Of a stretch of DNA of 64,000 nt, positions 54,013 through 63,075 are shown in pieces; within the stretch, counting starts at the first letter, position 1, and each line of letters begins with the position of its first letter. Under the pieces are notes generated by a model, which saw only the letters and a program-made list of their open reading frames with translations, was not told the DNA's origin and searched no databases. This DNA is from Pseudomonas guineae (GTDB lineage Bacteria; Pseudomonadota; Gammaproteobacteria; Pseudomonadales; Pseudomonadaceae), in contig NZ_FOQL01000001.1 in assembly GCF_900113745.1 (NCBI RefSeq), forward strand, positions 1,488,001 to 1,552,000, in the 5' to 3' direction. The position numbers and the translations under genes are program-made.

Positions 54013-56118
54013 ATGTTCAACGCCGCCAACCAGACCCATTTCAGCCTGAGCATCGAGGGCCTCGCGCACGATCTGCAGGTGCTTGAATTCAAGGGCCGCG
54101 AGGCCATCAGCCAGCCGTTTGTATTCGAGCTAGAGCTGATCAGCGAACGCCCCGACCTCGACCTGGAAAGCCTGCTGCACCAGCCTGCGTTTCTCGCCTT
54201 TGCCCCTGGCGGCAGCGGTATCCATGGCCTGATCTACCGTGTGGCGCAAGGCGACTCTGGGCAGCGCCTGACCCGCTATCACGTCACCCTGCGCCCGCAA
54301 CTGGCGTACTTGGCGCATCGCACCAACCAACGCATCTTTCAGCACCTTACGGTCGAAAAAATCATCAGTCAGGTGCTCGACGAGCACGGCATCCAGAGCA
54401 ACGCCTATCAGTTCGAATTCGGCCAAACCGTCTACCCCGAGCGTGAATACTGCGTGCAGTACGACGAATCCGACCTGCACTTTATCCAGCGACTGTGCGA
54501 GGAAGAAGGCATTCACTACCACTTTCAGCACAGCGAGCATGGCCATGTGCTGGTCTTCGGTGACGACCAAACCGTGTTCCCCAAACTGCCTACCACTGCT
54601 TATCAGCAGGACAGTGGCCTAGTCGCCGATGAGCCGGTGGTCAAACGCTTCGCCTTACGCCTGGAAACCCGCACCAGCCGGGTAACCCGTCGCGACTACG
54701 ATTTCGAAAAACCCAAGCTGTTGATGGAAGCCGCCTTCACCAGCGAATTCAGCCCCGACCTGGAAGACTACGATTACCCCGGCCGTTTTGTTAAGCGTGA
54801 GCGCGGCAAGCACCTGGCCAAACGCAACCTCGAACGTCATCGCAGCGATTACGAACTGGCCCAGGGTGAAAGCGACCAACCGCTGCTGCTCAGCGGCCAC
54901 TTCCTCAACCTCAGCGAGCACCCGCGTAGCGACTGGAACCAGCTGTGGCTGCTGACGGAAATCAGCCATGAAGGCAAACAGCCGCAGGTGCTGGAAGAGT
55001 CCGTTACCAGCGATACCCACAACAAAGACGGCTTCCAGCAGGGTTACCGCAACCACTTCAGCGCCACACCCTGGGACGTGCTGCATCGTCCTGCATTGGA
55101 GCATCCGAAGCCCAAAGTGCTGGGCAGCCAAACCGCCGTGGTTACCGGTCCGCAAGGTGAAGAGATTCACTGCGATCAGTACGGCCGCGTCAAAGTGCAA
55201 TTCCACTGGGACCGCGAAGGCCAAGCCAACGACACCACCAGTTGCTGGCTGCGCGTCAGCTCCAGCTGGGCCGGCGACCGCTATGGCGCGATCGCCATTC
55301 CGCGCATTGGTATGGAAGTACTGGTGACCTTCCTCGAAGGCGACCCCGACCAGCCGCTGGTCACCGGCTGCCTGTACCACGCCGAACACGTGGTGCCCTA
55401 CGACCTGCCCGCGAACAAAACCCGCAGCCTGTTCAAAACTCTGAGCAGCCCCGGCGGTGGCGGTTATAACGAGCTGCGCATCGAAGACAAAAAAGGGGCC
55501 GAGCAGATCTATCTCCACGCTCAGCGCGACTGGGATGAGAACATCGAGCACGACCAGAAAATCCGCATCGGCAACCAACGCCACGATACGGTCGAAGCCA
55601 ACAGCTACAGCGAATTCCAGGCCGAAGAACACCGCACCACCCACGCCGACCGCAAAGTGGAAACCCGCAGTAACGACCATCTAACCGTCGGGCAAAAACA
55701 GCATGTAAAAGTCGGCACCGGCCAGTTCGTCGAAGCCGGCAACGAAATCCACTACTACGCCGGCAGCAAAGTGGTGATCGACGCTGGCATGGAACTCACC
55801 GCCAGCGGCGGCGGCAGCTTCCTCAAACTCGACCCCAGCGGCGTCATCCTCAGCGGCGCAACCATCAAGCTGAACTCCGGCGGCGCGCCGGGCAAGGGAA
55901 CGGGCATCAAGATCAAGCCGCCGGTTATCCCCAATGCGGCGGATCAAGACAAAGCTGGCGAGCTGACCCAGCAAGCCTTGCTCAACAGCATTCCGCCCGC
56001 GCCGAAGCTCAGCAGCCTGACGCCGTTGCGCCTGATCACCGCCGCAGAGCAGGCCGTGCCCTTCTGCAAGGAATGTGCGGAAAAACGCGCCCAGACCATG
56101 GCAGGTAGTGCGCCATGA
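54013..56118 (+). CDS. tssI: VgrG spike protein
   Basis: T6SS spike protein, 701 residues, which forms the trimeric puncturing tip and carries effectors. The gp27-like head covers about 1-380 and the gp5/OB part begins around DQYGRVKVQFHWDR. Repeats of the DUF2345-type beta-helix follow (QKIRIGNQRHDTVE, VGTGQFVEAGNEIHYYAG). The last 70 residues, ending FCKECAEKRAQTMAGSAP, are a short extension rather than a toxin domain. The next gene, an adaptor, overlaps by 4 bp, which marks this VgrG as carrier of the nearby lipase. Confidence 0.95.
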   Translation: MFNAANQTHFSLSIEGLAHDLQVLEFKGREAISQPFVFELELISERPDLDLESLLHQPAFLAFAPGGSGIHGLIYRVAQGDSGQRLTRYHVTLRPQLAYLAHRTNQRIFQHLTVEKIISQVLDEHGIQSNAYQFEFGQTVYPEREYCVQYDESDLHFIQRLCEEEGIHYHFQHSEHGHVLVFGDDQTVFPKLPTTAYQQDSGLVADEPVVKRFALRLETRTSRVTRRDYDFEKPKLLMEAAFTSEFSPDLEDYDYPGRFVKRERGKHLAKRNLERHRSDYELAQGESDQPLLLSGHFLNLSEHPRSDWNQLWLLTEISHEGKQPQVLEESVTSDTHNKDGFQQGYRNHFSATPWDVLHRPALEHPKPKVLGSQTAVVTGPQGEEIHCDQYGRVKVQFHWDREGQANDTTSCWLRVSSSWAGDRYGAIAIPRIGMEVLVTFLEGDPDQPLVTGCLYHAEHVVPYDLPANKTRSLFKTLSSPGGGGYNELRIEDKKGAEQIYLHAQRDWDENIEHDQKIRIGNQRHDTVEANSYSEFQAEEHRTTHADRKVETRSNDHLTVGQKQHVKVGTGQFVEAGNEIHYYAGSKVVIDAGMELTASGGGSFLKLDPSGVILSGATIKLNSGGAPGKGTGIKIKPPVIPNAADQDKAGELTQQALLNSIPPAPKLSSLTPLRLITAAEQAVPFCKECAEKRAQTMAGSAP

Positions 56119-56972
56119 AGCTGTTTCAGGACTGGCTGAACGACTGGCAGCAACGCGCGGCGGACCAACAGCAGGCGGTCTACGCCCTGCTCGACGGCGC
56201 CCAGAATGCCAAGCTGCTGCAACATATCTGGACCGCGCACCCCGACCCCAAAGCGGAGAGCCTGTTCCTGCACACCCCACGCGCCGAGCTCCGCGAACAA
56301 GGCCCCTGGTTGCTGCAACTGGATGATGAGCCGCGGCTATGGCACGAGTTACTGGCCCAGCTGGAGCAGCGCCCGCTGGGTATCCTGATCGCCAGCCCGG
56401 CGCCTTTGGCAGAACTTGCCCAGCACTTGCGCCACCTGCTCGACGCGCGCCTGGCCGATGGCGAGCTGGCGCTGATGCGCTACTACGACCCCCAGGTGTT
56501 AAGCGGCCTGCAAGACCCGGCCTGCGCCTACTGGCGCGCCCAGGCCATCCGCGCCGGCGAAGCCTGGGCCGCCTGGCTGCCGCTGGAGGCGCGCGACTGC
56601 CACCTGCAAGGCCCCGCCCGCGACGCCGCGACGCTGCCCTTGGCGCCCGCCGAAATCGCCATAGACGCCGACATGCAACAGGCACTGGCCCGCGCCAGCG
56701 CCATCCCTCGCCTACTCGGTCAGCTGCATAAGCACTACCCCGAGCCCTTGGCGCAGTGCACAGCGCAGGACCAATACCAGTGGGCAAAGCAACTGAATCA
56801 GCGCCTGCAGCAACACGGCATCAGCGACCGCCAGGACCGATTGTTTTTGGCGGTGCTGGCGCTTGAGCAGGGTGAGCAATTTTGGCAGGACCCACTGGTA
56901 CAAACGTCATTAGAGCGTAAGCAATCAAATCCAGATATCGCGTTAAGCGAACTGCTGACAACCGAAGGATAG
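56115..56972 (+). CDS. DUF4123 T6SS effector adaptor (Tap/TEC)
   Basis: Chaperone-like protein (285 residues) expected to load an effector on VgrG. The DUF4123 domain is in the first 130 residues (QAVYALLDGAQNAKLL, ALMRYYDPQVLSGL). It begins within the vgrG stop (ATGA) and lies just before the immunity and lipase genes, so the lipase is the probable cargo. Its last 30 codons already show the lower GC content of the next gene. Confidence 0.87.
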   Translation: MKLFQDWLNDWQQRAADQQQAVYALLDGAQNAKLLQHIWTAHPDPKAESLFLHTPRAELREQGPWLLQLDDEPRLWHELLAQLEQRPLGILIASPAPLAELAQHLRHLLDARLADGELALMRYYDPQVLSGLQDPACAYWRAQAIRAGEAWAAWLPLEARDCHLQGPARDAATLPLAPAEIAIDADMQQALARASAIPRLLGQLHKHYPEPLAQCTAQDQYQWAKQLNQRLQQHGISDRQDRLFLAVLALEQGEQFWQDPLVQTSLERKQSNPDIALSELLTTEG

Positions 56973-56977
56973 AAAGT

Positions 56978-57607
56978 ATGCATTTAATTAGAATATTGGC
57001 CGCACTATTTTTAATATCTTCAATTACTAGTTGCGCCGGTAATTCGCCCAGCAACAACCAAAAAATGGCCGAGTACAATTTAGTTTTTGGGTCAAGCGCA
57101 TATGTGGACGTTGAGGAAGTAATACTAACTAGCGGCGATCGCCAACTACATAGCTCAGGCGGAGGAGTACTGGGCGGGGGCTGGAAAAATCCGAACGACC
57201 CCAACAGCCTACCATCAGGTGGGAAAATTCATGTCTTAACAGGAAAGCAAATAGTTCCACGGAATGCTTATGCTCGCTGGTTTTCATATAAAGAGCAGAA
57301 GTTTTATCAAGCCACCATTGAGTTTCCGCACAACCTGCACAAGGTGATTTCTGAATTCGCAACCGCTTTTGGCGAAAACACCTCTGAGCCGGCAATAATA
57401 TTTGGCTTCACTCCAGATGGAAAAATAAAAGTATCGATAGACAGCTCTTGCACCTACACATACGAGTGCGGAAACAACACCAAAATAATGCAAATCGCTT
57501 CCGGGCATGGGGTCAAAACTGACGGCAACCCTAGTATTTACCTACCAATCACGAAACAGCTAATACGAGAAGGAGACATTGAACCTATTGAAGGAATCAA
57601 TCCATGA
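56978..57607 (+). CDS. Lipoprotein, probable immunity protein to the lipase
   Basis: 209-residue protein with a lipoprotein signal peptide and lipobox ITSC (Cys near position 19). The remainder resembles DUF2931-type proteins, a class often paired with Tle lipases: VEEVILTSGDRQL and GGGWKNPNDPNSLPSG. A periplasmic lipoprotein is the expected form of immunity for a phospholipase delivered into the periplasm (Tli1). GC content by hand count of sample lines is about 40-42%, far below neighbours near 62%. It overlaps the lipase gene by four bases (ATGA). Confidence 0.75.
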   Translation: MHLIRILAALFLISSITSCAGNSPSNNQKMAEYNLVFGSSAYVDVEEVILTSGDRQLHSSGGGVLGGGWKNPNDPNSLPSGGKIHVLTGKQIVPRNAYARWFSYKEQKFYQATIEFPHNLHKVISEFATAFGENTSEPAIIFGFTPDGKIKVSIDSSCTYTYECGNNTKIMQIASGHGVKTDGNPSIYLPITKQLIREGDIEPIEGINP

Positions 57608-58965
57608 TCTCAATCTCATTAAACAGTGCCCTAGAAAAAAGCAAGAAAGTAAATGCAGGCCAAGATGATGGAACACTTTGCTGCGAAGTGCCCCAGATAG
57701 TGATTGGTGTTTTCTTCGACGGGACCGGCAACAACAAAGAGAACGACAAAAAAAGCTCGACCCGAACACCAACTAACATTGCAAAACTGTCTGAGCGATA
57801 TAGGCAGAATAACGAAACCAAATTCATGATTTACGTTCAAGGAATTGGAACCTCCGAGCAGGACAGCGACAGTTTGCTAGGGCTAGGCTTTGGGATAGGT
57901 GCAACGGGTGGTGAGGCACGCCTGCATGAAGCTCGTGCGGAGCTGAACAACCGAATACTAAAAAAACTTCCTTCAAACGTTGGTGAGATCGTATTTGATG
58001 TTTTCGGCTTTAGTCGAGGCGCCGCTCTGGCTCGGCATTTCGTCAATATGATCAGTCATGGCCTGCCTGATTTTAACGGCAAGAAAGAAACCGTTTCGCT
58101 ATGGGACGTCAAGCTCAACCCAAATCTATTGATGGCCCGCAAGCCATATAGCCAACACCAAGGTAGCGGCAAAGGACCGACGCGGCGCATGGTGGATATA
58201 TACCCATCCAGCAGGGTAAAAACCCGGGTGCGCTTTGTCGGCCTGTACGACAGCGTTGGGTCTTTCTACTGGCCGGGCAACGACGATGAGGGCAACTTCA
58301 ATCTCAACCTGAAGGCCGGGTCTGCCCAGTACGTCTACCACCTGGTCGCCGGTCAGGAGGTACGCGAGAAATTCCCGCTGACCTCGGTGAAGAATGGCCC
58401 TTCGGCACCCGCGCATTTCGTCGAGCTAACGGGCGTGGGCGTGCATTCGGATATCGGCGGCGGCTATGCTGACCCCGCCCGGGATCCAGCGAATATCGAG
58501 CGCGTGGTTCGCGAGCGCTACAGCCTCAGGGGCTTCGAGTCCAAGGAGCGGGCGCAAAAGCATGCGGCCATCGCCCACGCCCGCGCCAAGGCTAACGCCA
58601 ATGGCTGGACGTGCGAGGTGCGCGGCAACACCGTCTACCTGGTAGAAGAGCGCCATACACGCCCGCAGCTGGCGCACCTGGGCCTGCACCGCATGCACCG
58701 GGAGGCGCTGTCGCGTCAAGTTCCGTTCCTCGAACTGCCGGACGACGAACTGCACCGCATCCCCGACGACCTCAAGCCCTATGCCGAGCAGTCCTTCGAC
58801 CCGACGGGGCATGCCCGTGCCTTGGCGGCGATCGAGGCGCTCGATCCCCCCTATATCCACACCTCGGCCTTCCGCTACCCGCTGGGTGTCGAGCAGCTGC
58901 CGCACACCCCGGAAAAGTCCGGCATGCGGCGCATCTTCCCCAACCCGCCGGAGAGGGCCAGCTGA
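57604..58965 (+). CDS. tle1: Tle1-family phospholipase effector (DUF2235)
   Basis: Alpha/beta-hydrolase effector of 453 residues with a DUF2235 domain, probably a phospholipase A of the Tle1 group that attacks rival membranes. N-terminal IGVFFDGTGNN is the family hallmark. The nucleophile is S137 in GFSRG; likely partners are D216 in GLYDSVGSF and H281 in GVHSDIGGGY. No signal peptide is seen, as expected for T6SS cargo. The first 205 codons or so are AT-rich like the immunity gene, and the rest has normal GC content. Confidence 0.87.
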   Translation: MISISLNSALEKSKKVNAGQDDGTLCCEVPQIVIGVFFDGTGNNKENDKKSSTRTPTNIAKLSERYRQNNETKFMIYVQGIGTSEQDSDSLLGLGFGIGATGGEARLHEARAELNNRILKKLPSNVGEIVFDVFGFSRGAALARHFVNMISHGLPDFNGKKETVSLWDVKLNPNLLMARKPYSQHQGSGKGPTRRMVDIYPSSRVKTRVRFVGLYDSVGSFYWPGNDDEGNFNLNLKAGSAQYVYHLVAGQEVREKFPLTSVKNGPSAPAHFVELTGVGVHSDIGGGYADPARDPANIERVVRERYSLRGFESKERAQKHAAIAHARAKANANGWTCEVRGNTVYLVEERHTRPQLAHLGLHRMHREALSRQVPFLELPDDELHRIPDDLKPYAEQSFDPTGHARALAAIEALDPPYIHTSAFRYPLGVEQLPHTPEKSGMRRIFPNPPERAS

Positions 58966-59018
58966 TGCTGCGCCTACCATCCGACCAGCTCATCTTCGAA
59001 CCGCAAGGAGCCTCTTTA

Positions 59019-59153
59019 ATGTTTCAGCATTACCTCCCCACAGCCCTGCTCGCCCTGGCCCTATGCCTCTCCGCCTGCACCGGCAATTACAAATTCAGCG
59101 ACGACGAATACCGCCCCCTGGGCGACCCGCAAGCTCAAACCCGCGGCAACTGA
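59019..59153 (+). CDS. 44-residue lipoprotein between tle1 and fha
   Basis: Short protein with a hydrophobic signal and a clear lipobox LSAC, leaving about 24 mature residues (CTGNYKFSDDEYRPLGDPQ at their start). AAGGAG lies 8 nt before the ATG, so expression is likely. I do not recognise its family. Its position just before fha recalls small unnamed genes in H2-type T6SS loci. Confidence 0.7.
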   Translation: MFQHYLPTALLALALCLSACTGNYKFSDDEYRPLGDPQAQTRGN

Positions 59154-59172
59154 CCGCAAGGAGTAAAACACC

Positions 59173-60369
59173 ATGGAACTGGTCTTCGATGTGGTCAGTG
59201 CACAGCAGTTCGTGCCAGGTCTATTGACCACCAAAACCTTCAAACAGGCCGGCGGCATTATTGGTCGGGCGGAGGAATGCGACTGGGTGATTCCGGATCG
59301 CAAGCGTGTCTTGTCCAGCCGGCATGCCGAGGTGAGCTATCGCAATGGCTCCTTCTTCCTGACCGATACCAGCAGCAACGGTATTCAGCTGAAAGACAGC
59401 GGCGCCAGCCTGCGCAAGGGCGAGGCCCAGCGTATCGAGCACGGCAGCGTGTATTGCTTCGGTGACTTTGAGCTGCGCGCGCGGCTGATTCAGGACCCCG
59501 CGCTGTTCGCCGGCGATATCGGCCGCTCGCAGCCTGCTGGCAGCATCATCCCGGATGACGCCTTTCTTGATCTTGACCCGATGACCGCGCTCGATCAGCA
59601 GGAGCGTGTGTACGCTCAGGTCGATGACCTGACGGCCGTGTTGCAGCCGCACAACGTGCATGCCCAGCAACGCGACTACGCGCAGATCGATGAAGAGAAC
59701 TTGCTGGTACCGGAGCTGATTGCACCGCCGGTAATCACCCAACCCAAGCCCGCGCCAGCACCGGTGCGCCTGCCGCCTACCTTCTGGGAGAAATTCAGCG
59801 AAGCGCTCGGCGTGAAGCTGGACGACCTCGACGATGACGCCCGCGAAGCGCTGGCCCTGAATGCCGCCAAGCTGCTCAAGCAGAGCGTCGGCAGCCTGCA
59901 GCAGAGTCTGCGCACCCGCAGCGAGCTGAAAAACGAACTGCGCCTGGCCCTGACCACGGTGCAAAGCGCCGGCAATAACCCACTGAAACACAGCACCGAC
60001 AGCAGCGAGGCATTAACCACCTTGTTGCGCGGCGGCAAGGCTGGGCAACTCAGTGCCGAGCAGACCATCAGTCGCAGTTTCCGTGATTTGCAGGCGCATC
60101 AAGTGGCACTGCTGGCCGCTAGCCGCGCGGCGGTCAAGGGCATGTTTGAGCAACTGTCGCCGGAGCAGCTGAGCCTGCGCTTCGAGCGCGAAGGCCGTAA
60201 GCCGCTGATCGCCACCGCTGGCAGTCGCTGGCGCGCCTACCGTCGCCTGCACAGTGCGCTGGAACAGAACGACGATTGGAGTGACCGCCTGTTCGCCCGT
60301 GACTTCGCCCACACCTATGAAGAACAGGTCCGCCTGATCGCCACCCTCAACACCGATGTTCAAGGATGA
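59173..60369 (+). CDS. tagH: T6SS FHA-domain protein (TagH/Fha)
   Basis: 398-residue regulator with an N-terminal FHA phosphothreonine-binding domain (about 25-110): GGIIGRAEECDWVIPD, SSRHAEVSYRNGSFFLTD and SSNGIQLKD. The C-terminal T6SS-associated domain (about 215-398) includes LLRGGKAGQLSAEQTISRSF. Such proteins connect kinase signalling (PpkA/Stk) to assembly; kinase genes, if present, lie beyond the window. Confidence 0.92.
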   Translation: MELVFDVVSAQQFVPGLLTTKTFKQAGGIIGRAEECDWVIPDRKRVLSSRHAEVSYRNGSFFLTDTSSNGIQLKDSGASLRKGEAQRIEHGSVYCFGDFELRARLIQDPALFAGDIGRSQPAGSIIPDDAFLDLDPMTALDQQERVYAQVDDLTAVLQPHNVHAQQRDYAQIDEENLLVPELIAPPVITQPKPAPAPVRLPPTFWEKFSEALGVKLDDLDDDAREALALNAAKLLKQSVGSLQQSLRTRSELKNELRLALTTVQSAGNNPLKHSTDSSEALTTLLRGGKAGQLSAEQTISRSFRDLQAHQVALLAASRAAVKGMFEQLSPEQLSLRFEREGRKPLIATAGSRWRAYRRLHSALEQNDDWSDRLFARDFAHTYEEQVRLIATLNTDVQG

Positions 60370-60374
60370 TCACC

Positions 60375-60857
60375 ATGCACCGCTTGCTTCCCCTGGCCCT
60401 GTTGGCCGCCCTACTCAGCCTGACCGGTTGTGCGGCACTGTCGCCCTATTCGGACATGACCAAGCTCGACCTGACCCTCAACGGCAGCGATGAGCTGAAC
60501 CCCGACCTCAATGGTCGCCCTTCGCCGATCGTGCTGCGCCTGGTCGAACTGAAGCACCCGGTATCCTTTGAAACCGCGGATTTCTTTTCACTGTATCAAC
60601 GCCCAAAAGAGGCCCTGTCCCCGGACATGGTGGTGCTCGAAGAGTTGGAGCTGCGCCCTGGCGAGCAGCGCAAGCTGAAGCTCTCGGTACAGCCGGGCAG
60701 CCGCTATGTCGGTGTATTGGCCGCCTACCGCGACCTGCCGGAAAGCAACTGGCGCACAGTGATTTCGCTCAACGAGCAGGAGCACAACTACAGCGTCATC
60801 ACCTTGGATGCCAAAGGTATTCAAGCCCCGGATAAAGCCGACAAGGACGAGGACTAA
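60375..60857 (+). CDS. tssJ: T6SS outer-membrane lipoprotein TssJ
   Basis: Lipoprotein of the TssJLM membrane complex, 160 residues, with lipobox LTGC. Family pattern: TKLDLTLNGSDELNPDLNGRPSPI, split here as KLDLTLNGSDELNPD and SPIVLRLVELKH, then a beta-sandwich. The ATG at 60375 has AAGGA 8 nt upstream; the first ATG at 60366 is in a 4-bp overlap with tagH and also in frame. Confidence 0.93.
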   Translation: MHRLLPLALLAALLSLTGCAALSPYSDMTKLDLTLNGSDELNPDLNGRPSPIVLRLVELKHPVSFETADFFSLYQRPKEALSPDMVVLEELELRPGEQRKLKLSVQPGSRYVGVLAAYRDLPESNWRTVISLNEQEHNYSVITLDAKGIQAPDKADKDED

Positions 60858-60860
60858 GCC

Positions 60861-62192
60861 ATGGCCATGCATAAAGTGGTCTGGCAGGAAGGCATGCTGC
60901 TGCGCCCGCAGCACTTCCAGCAGAATGACCGTTACTACGATTACCAACTGAAAACCCGCACGCAGAAGCTCGACAGCTACGCCTGGGGCTTTTTCGAGCT
61001 GGAGATCGACCGCCAGTTCCTCAACATGGGCAAACTGGTGGTGAGCAAGGCCAGCGGCATCCTGCCCGACGGCACCCTGTTCGATATCGGTGCCGAGCGC
61101 GAGCCGCTGGCCCTCGACGTGCCGCCGAATACCGGCAACACCCCGGTGTACCTGGCCCTGCCATTGGTCACCGGCAACCATATCGAAAGCCGTCGCCCGG
61201 AACAGCAGGACGTACTGGCACGCTTTACCGCATTCGATGAAGAAGTGGCCGATTCCAACGCCGGCGACAGCGCATCGAGCCAGGTCAGCTGCGGCCGCCC
61301 GGACTTCCGCCTGCTGCTGGGTGAACACCAGAGCGACCAGGCCTACGTCAAACTGCAACTGTGCGACGTGCTCGACACCACCCCGGACGGGGTGATCAGC
61401 ATTGACCCAGAGTTCATTCCCACCTACGTCAACTTCCAGGCTTCCGGCTACCTGCTCAGCTGCCTGAAAGAAGTGATCAGCATGCTGGCGCACCGGGGCG
61501 ACATCCTCGCCGAGCGGATTCGCGCCACCGGCAAGGTCGGCGGTGCCGAAGTCGGCGACTTTATGATGCTGCAGCTGATCAACCGCTTCGAGCCGGTGCT
61601 GCGTCATTACCTGGGCATCGAACAGGTACACCCGGAGCAGATCTACCGCGAACTGCTCGGCCTGCTCGGTGAGCTGGCGACCTTCTCCAGCGAGATCAAG
61701 CGCCCGCGCTTGGAAGGCCGTTACCTGCACAGCGACCAAGGCACCAGCTTCCGTAAGCTGATGGACGCGATTCGCCAGGTGCTGTCGATGGTGCTGGAGC
61801 AGCACGCCATCGAAATGCTCCTGCAACAGCGTCAGTACGGCATTCAGGTGTCGCCGTTGCACGACCACAAGTTGCTCGCCACCTCCACCTTCGTCCTCGC
61901 GGCCAGTGCCCAGTGCGATTCGGAAGAGCTGCGCAACCGCCTGCCGGCGCACCTCAAGGTCGGTCCAGTGGAGCAGATTCGCCAGCTGGTCAACCTGCAC
62001 CTGCCGGGGATCAAGGTCAAACCGATGCCCGTGGCGCCACGGCAGATCCCGTTCCATTCGGGCAAAACCTATTTCGCCCTGGAACTGGGCTCCGAAGACC
62101 TGGCGCAGTTGGAACGCTCCGGCGGCTTCGCTTTCCACGTGTCCGGCGAATTTTCCGGGCTTGAGATGAAATTCTGGGCGATCAGGAACTGA
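60861..62192 (+). CDS. tssK: T6SS baseplate-membrane connector TssK
   Basis: Trimeric protein (443 residues) that docks the baseplate to the membrane complex. The N-terminus KVVWQEGMLLRPQHFQQ and LDSYAWGFFELEID are diagnostic. Conserved C-terminal head residues lie around SGGFAFHVSGEFSGLE. It is 3 bp after tssJ and 1 bp before tssL, so translation is closely linked. Confidence 0.97.
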   Translation: MAMHKVVWQEGMLLRPQHFQQNDRYYDYQLKTRTQKLDSYAWGFFELEIDRQFLNMGKLVVSKASGILPDGTLFDIGAEREPLALDVPPNTGNTPVYLALPLVTGNHIESRRPEQQDVLARFTAFDEEVADSNAGDSASSQVSCGRPDFRLLLGEHQSDQAYVKLQLCDVLDTTPDGVISIDPEFIPTYVNFQASGYLLSCLKEVISMLAHRGDILAERIRATGKVGGAEVGDFMMLQLINRFEPVLRHYLGIEQVHPEQIYRELLGLLGELATFSSEIKRPRLEGRYLHSDQGTSFRKLMDAIRQVLSMVLEQHAIEMLLQQRQYGIQVSPLHDHKLLATSTFVLAASAQCDSEELRNRLPAHLKVGPVEQIRQLVNLHLPGIKVKPMPVAPRQIPFHSGKTYFALELGSEDLAQLERSGGFAFHVSGEFSGLEMKFWAIRN

Positions 62193-62193
62193 T

Positions 62194-63075
62194 ATGACCA
62201 CCAAGGAAATGGAATACGGTCAGGACGACAAAACCGTCATCCTCAACCGCAAAGGTGATGCCCCCGCGCACAGCCCGCTGACCGATTTTGCCGCACCACC
62301 GAAGTTCGAGCAGCTGGAAGAGCGGATGATTTACGCCGCGCGGCTGCGCCCGGCCGAGAGCTTCAACATCAGCCTCAATCCGCTGGTCGCAGCCGCCGCT
62401 ACCTTGCTTTCAGAAGTGGTGCGCCTCAAGCACAGCTTCGACAGTGAAGACATGCACGCGCTCAACCAGCGTCTGGCTAGCGCCATCAAGTTGTTCGAGC
62501 ACCGCGCCCTGCACGAAGGCGCGGAAAGCAGCCAGGTGATGGCCGCACGTTACGTGCTCTGCACAGTGGTCGATGAGGCCGTGGTGACCACGCCGTGGGG
62601 TAACGAGAGCGAATGGTCGCAGATGAGCCTGCTGTCGAGCTTCCACAACGAAACCTTCGGTGGCGAGAAGTTCTTCCAGCTGCTTGAGCGCTTGTCGCGC
62701 AATCCGGTTAAGCACCTACCGATGCTCGAGCTGATGTACCTGTGCCTATCGCTCGGCTTCGAAGGTAAGTACCGCGTGCTGCCACGCGGCATGCTTGAAC
62801 TGGAAGCAGTACGCGACAGCCTCTATCGGCAGATTCGGCAGATGCGCGGTGACGTGCCGCGCGAAGTCTCGCCGCACTGGCAAGGCCTGAAAGACACCCG
62901 CCGGCGCCTGGTGCGCATCGTGCCGTGGTGGCTGGTGGCATTGTTCACAGTGGTTTGCCTGGTGGTGATGTATGGCGGTTTCGCCTGGGTATTGGGCGAG
63001 CAACGCGAAACGATTTTGCAGCCGTACGAGCAACTTGACCCGTCCGCGGGTGCATTCATGGATGAGACGAAATGA
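62194..63075 (+). CDS. tssL: T6SS inner-membrane protein TssL (DotU)
   Basis: DotU-type component of the membrane complex, 293 residues. The cytoplasmic hook domain contains MIYAARLRPAESFNISLNPL, CTVVDEAVVTTPWGNES and SFHNETFGGEKFFQLLERL. One membrane helix lies near residues 245-268. There is no C-terminal OmpA-like peptidoglycan domain, so anchoring must rely on other proteins. It overlaps tssM by four bases (ATGA). Confidence 0.96.
   Translation: MTTKEMEYGQDDKTVILNRKGDAPAHSPLTDFAAPPKFEQLEERMIYAARLRPAESFNISLNPLVAAAATLLSEVVRLKHSFDSEDMHALNQRLASAIKLFEHRALHEGAESSQVMAARYVLCTVVDEAVVTTPWGNESEWSQMSLLSSFHNETFGGEKFFQLLERLSRNPVKHLPMLELMYLCLSLGFEGKYRVLPRGMLELEAVRDSLYRQIRQMRGDVPREVSPHWQGLKDTRRRLVRIVPWWLVALFTVVCLVVMYGGFAWVLGEQRETILQPYEQLDPSAGAFMDETK

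Noticed and set aside
60588..62204. 538-codon open frame on the minus strand opposite tssK
   Set aside because: Same kind of antisense shadow; tssK is unmistakable.
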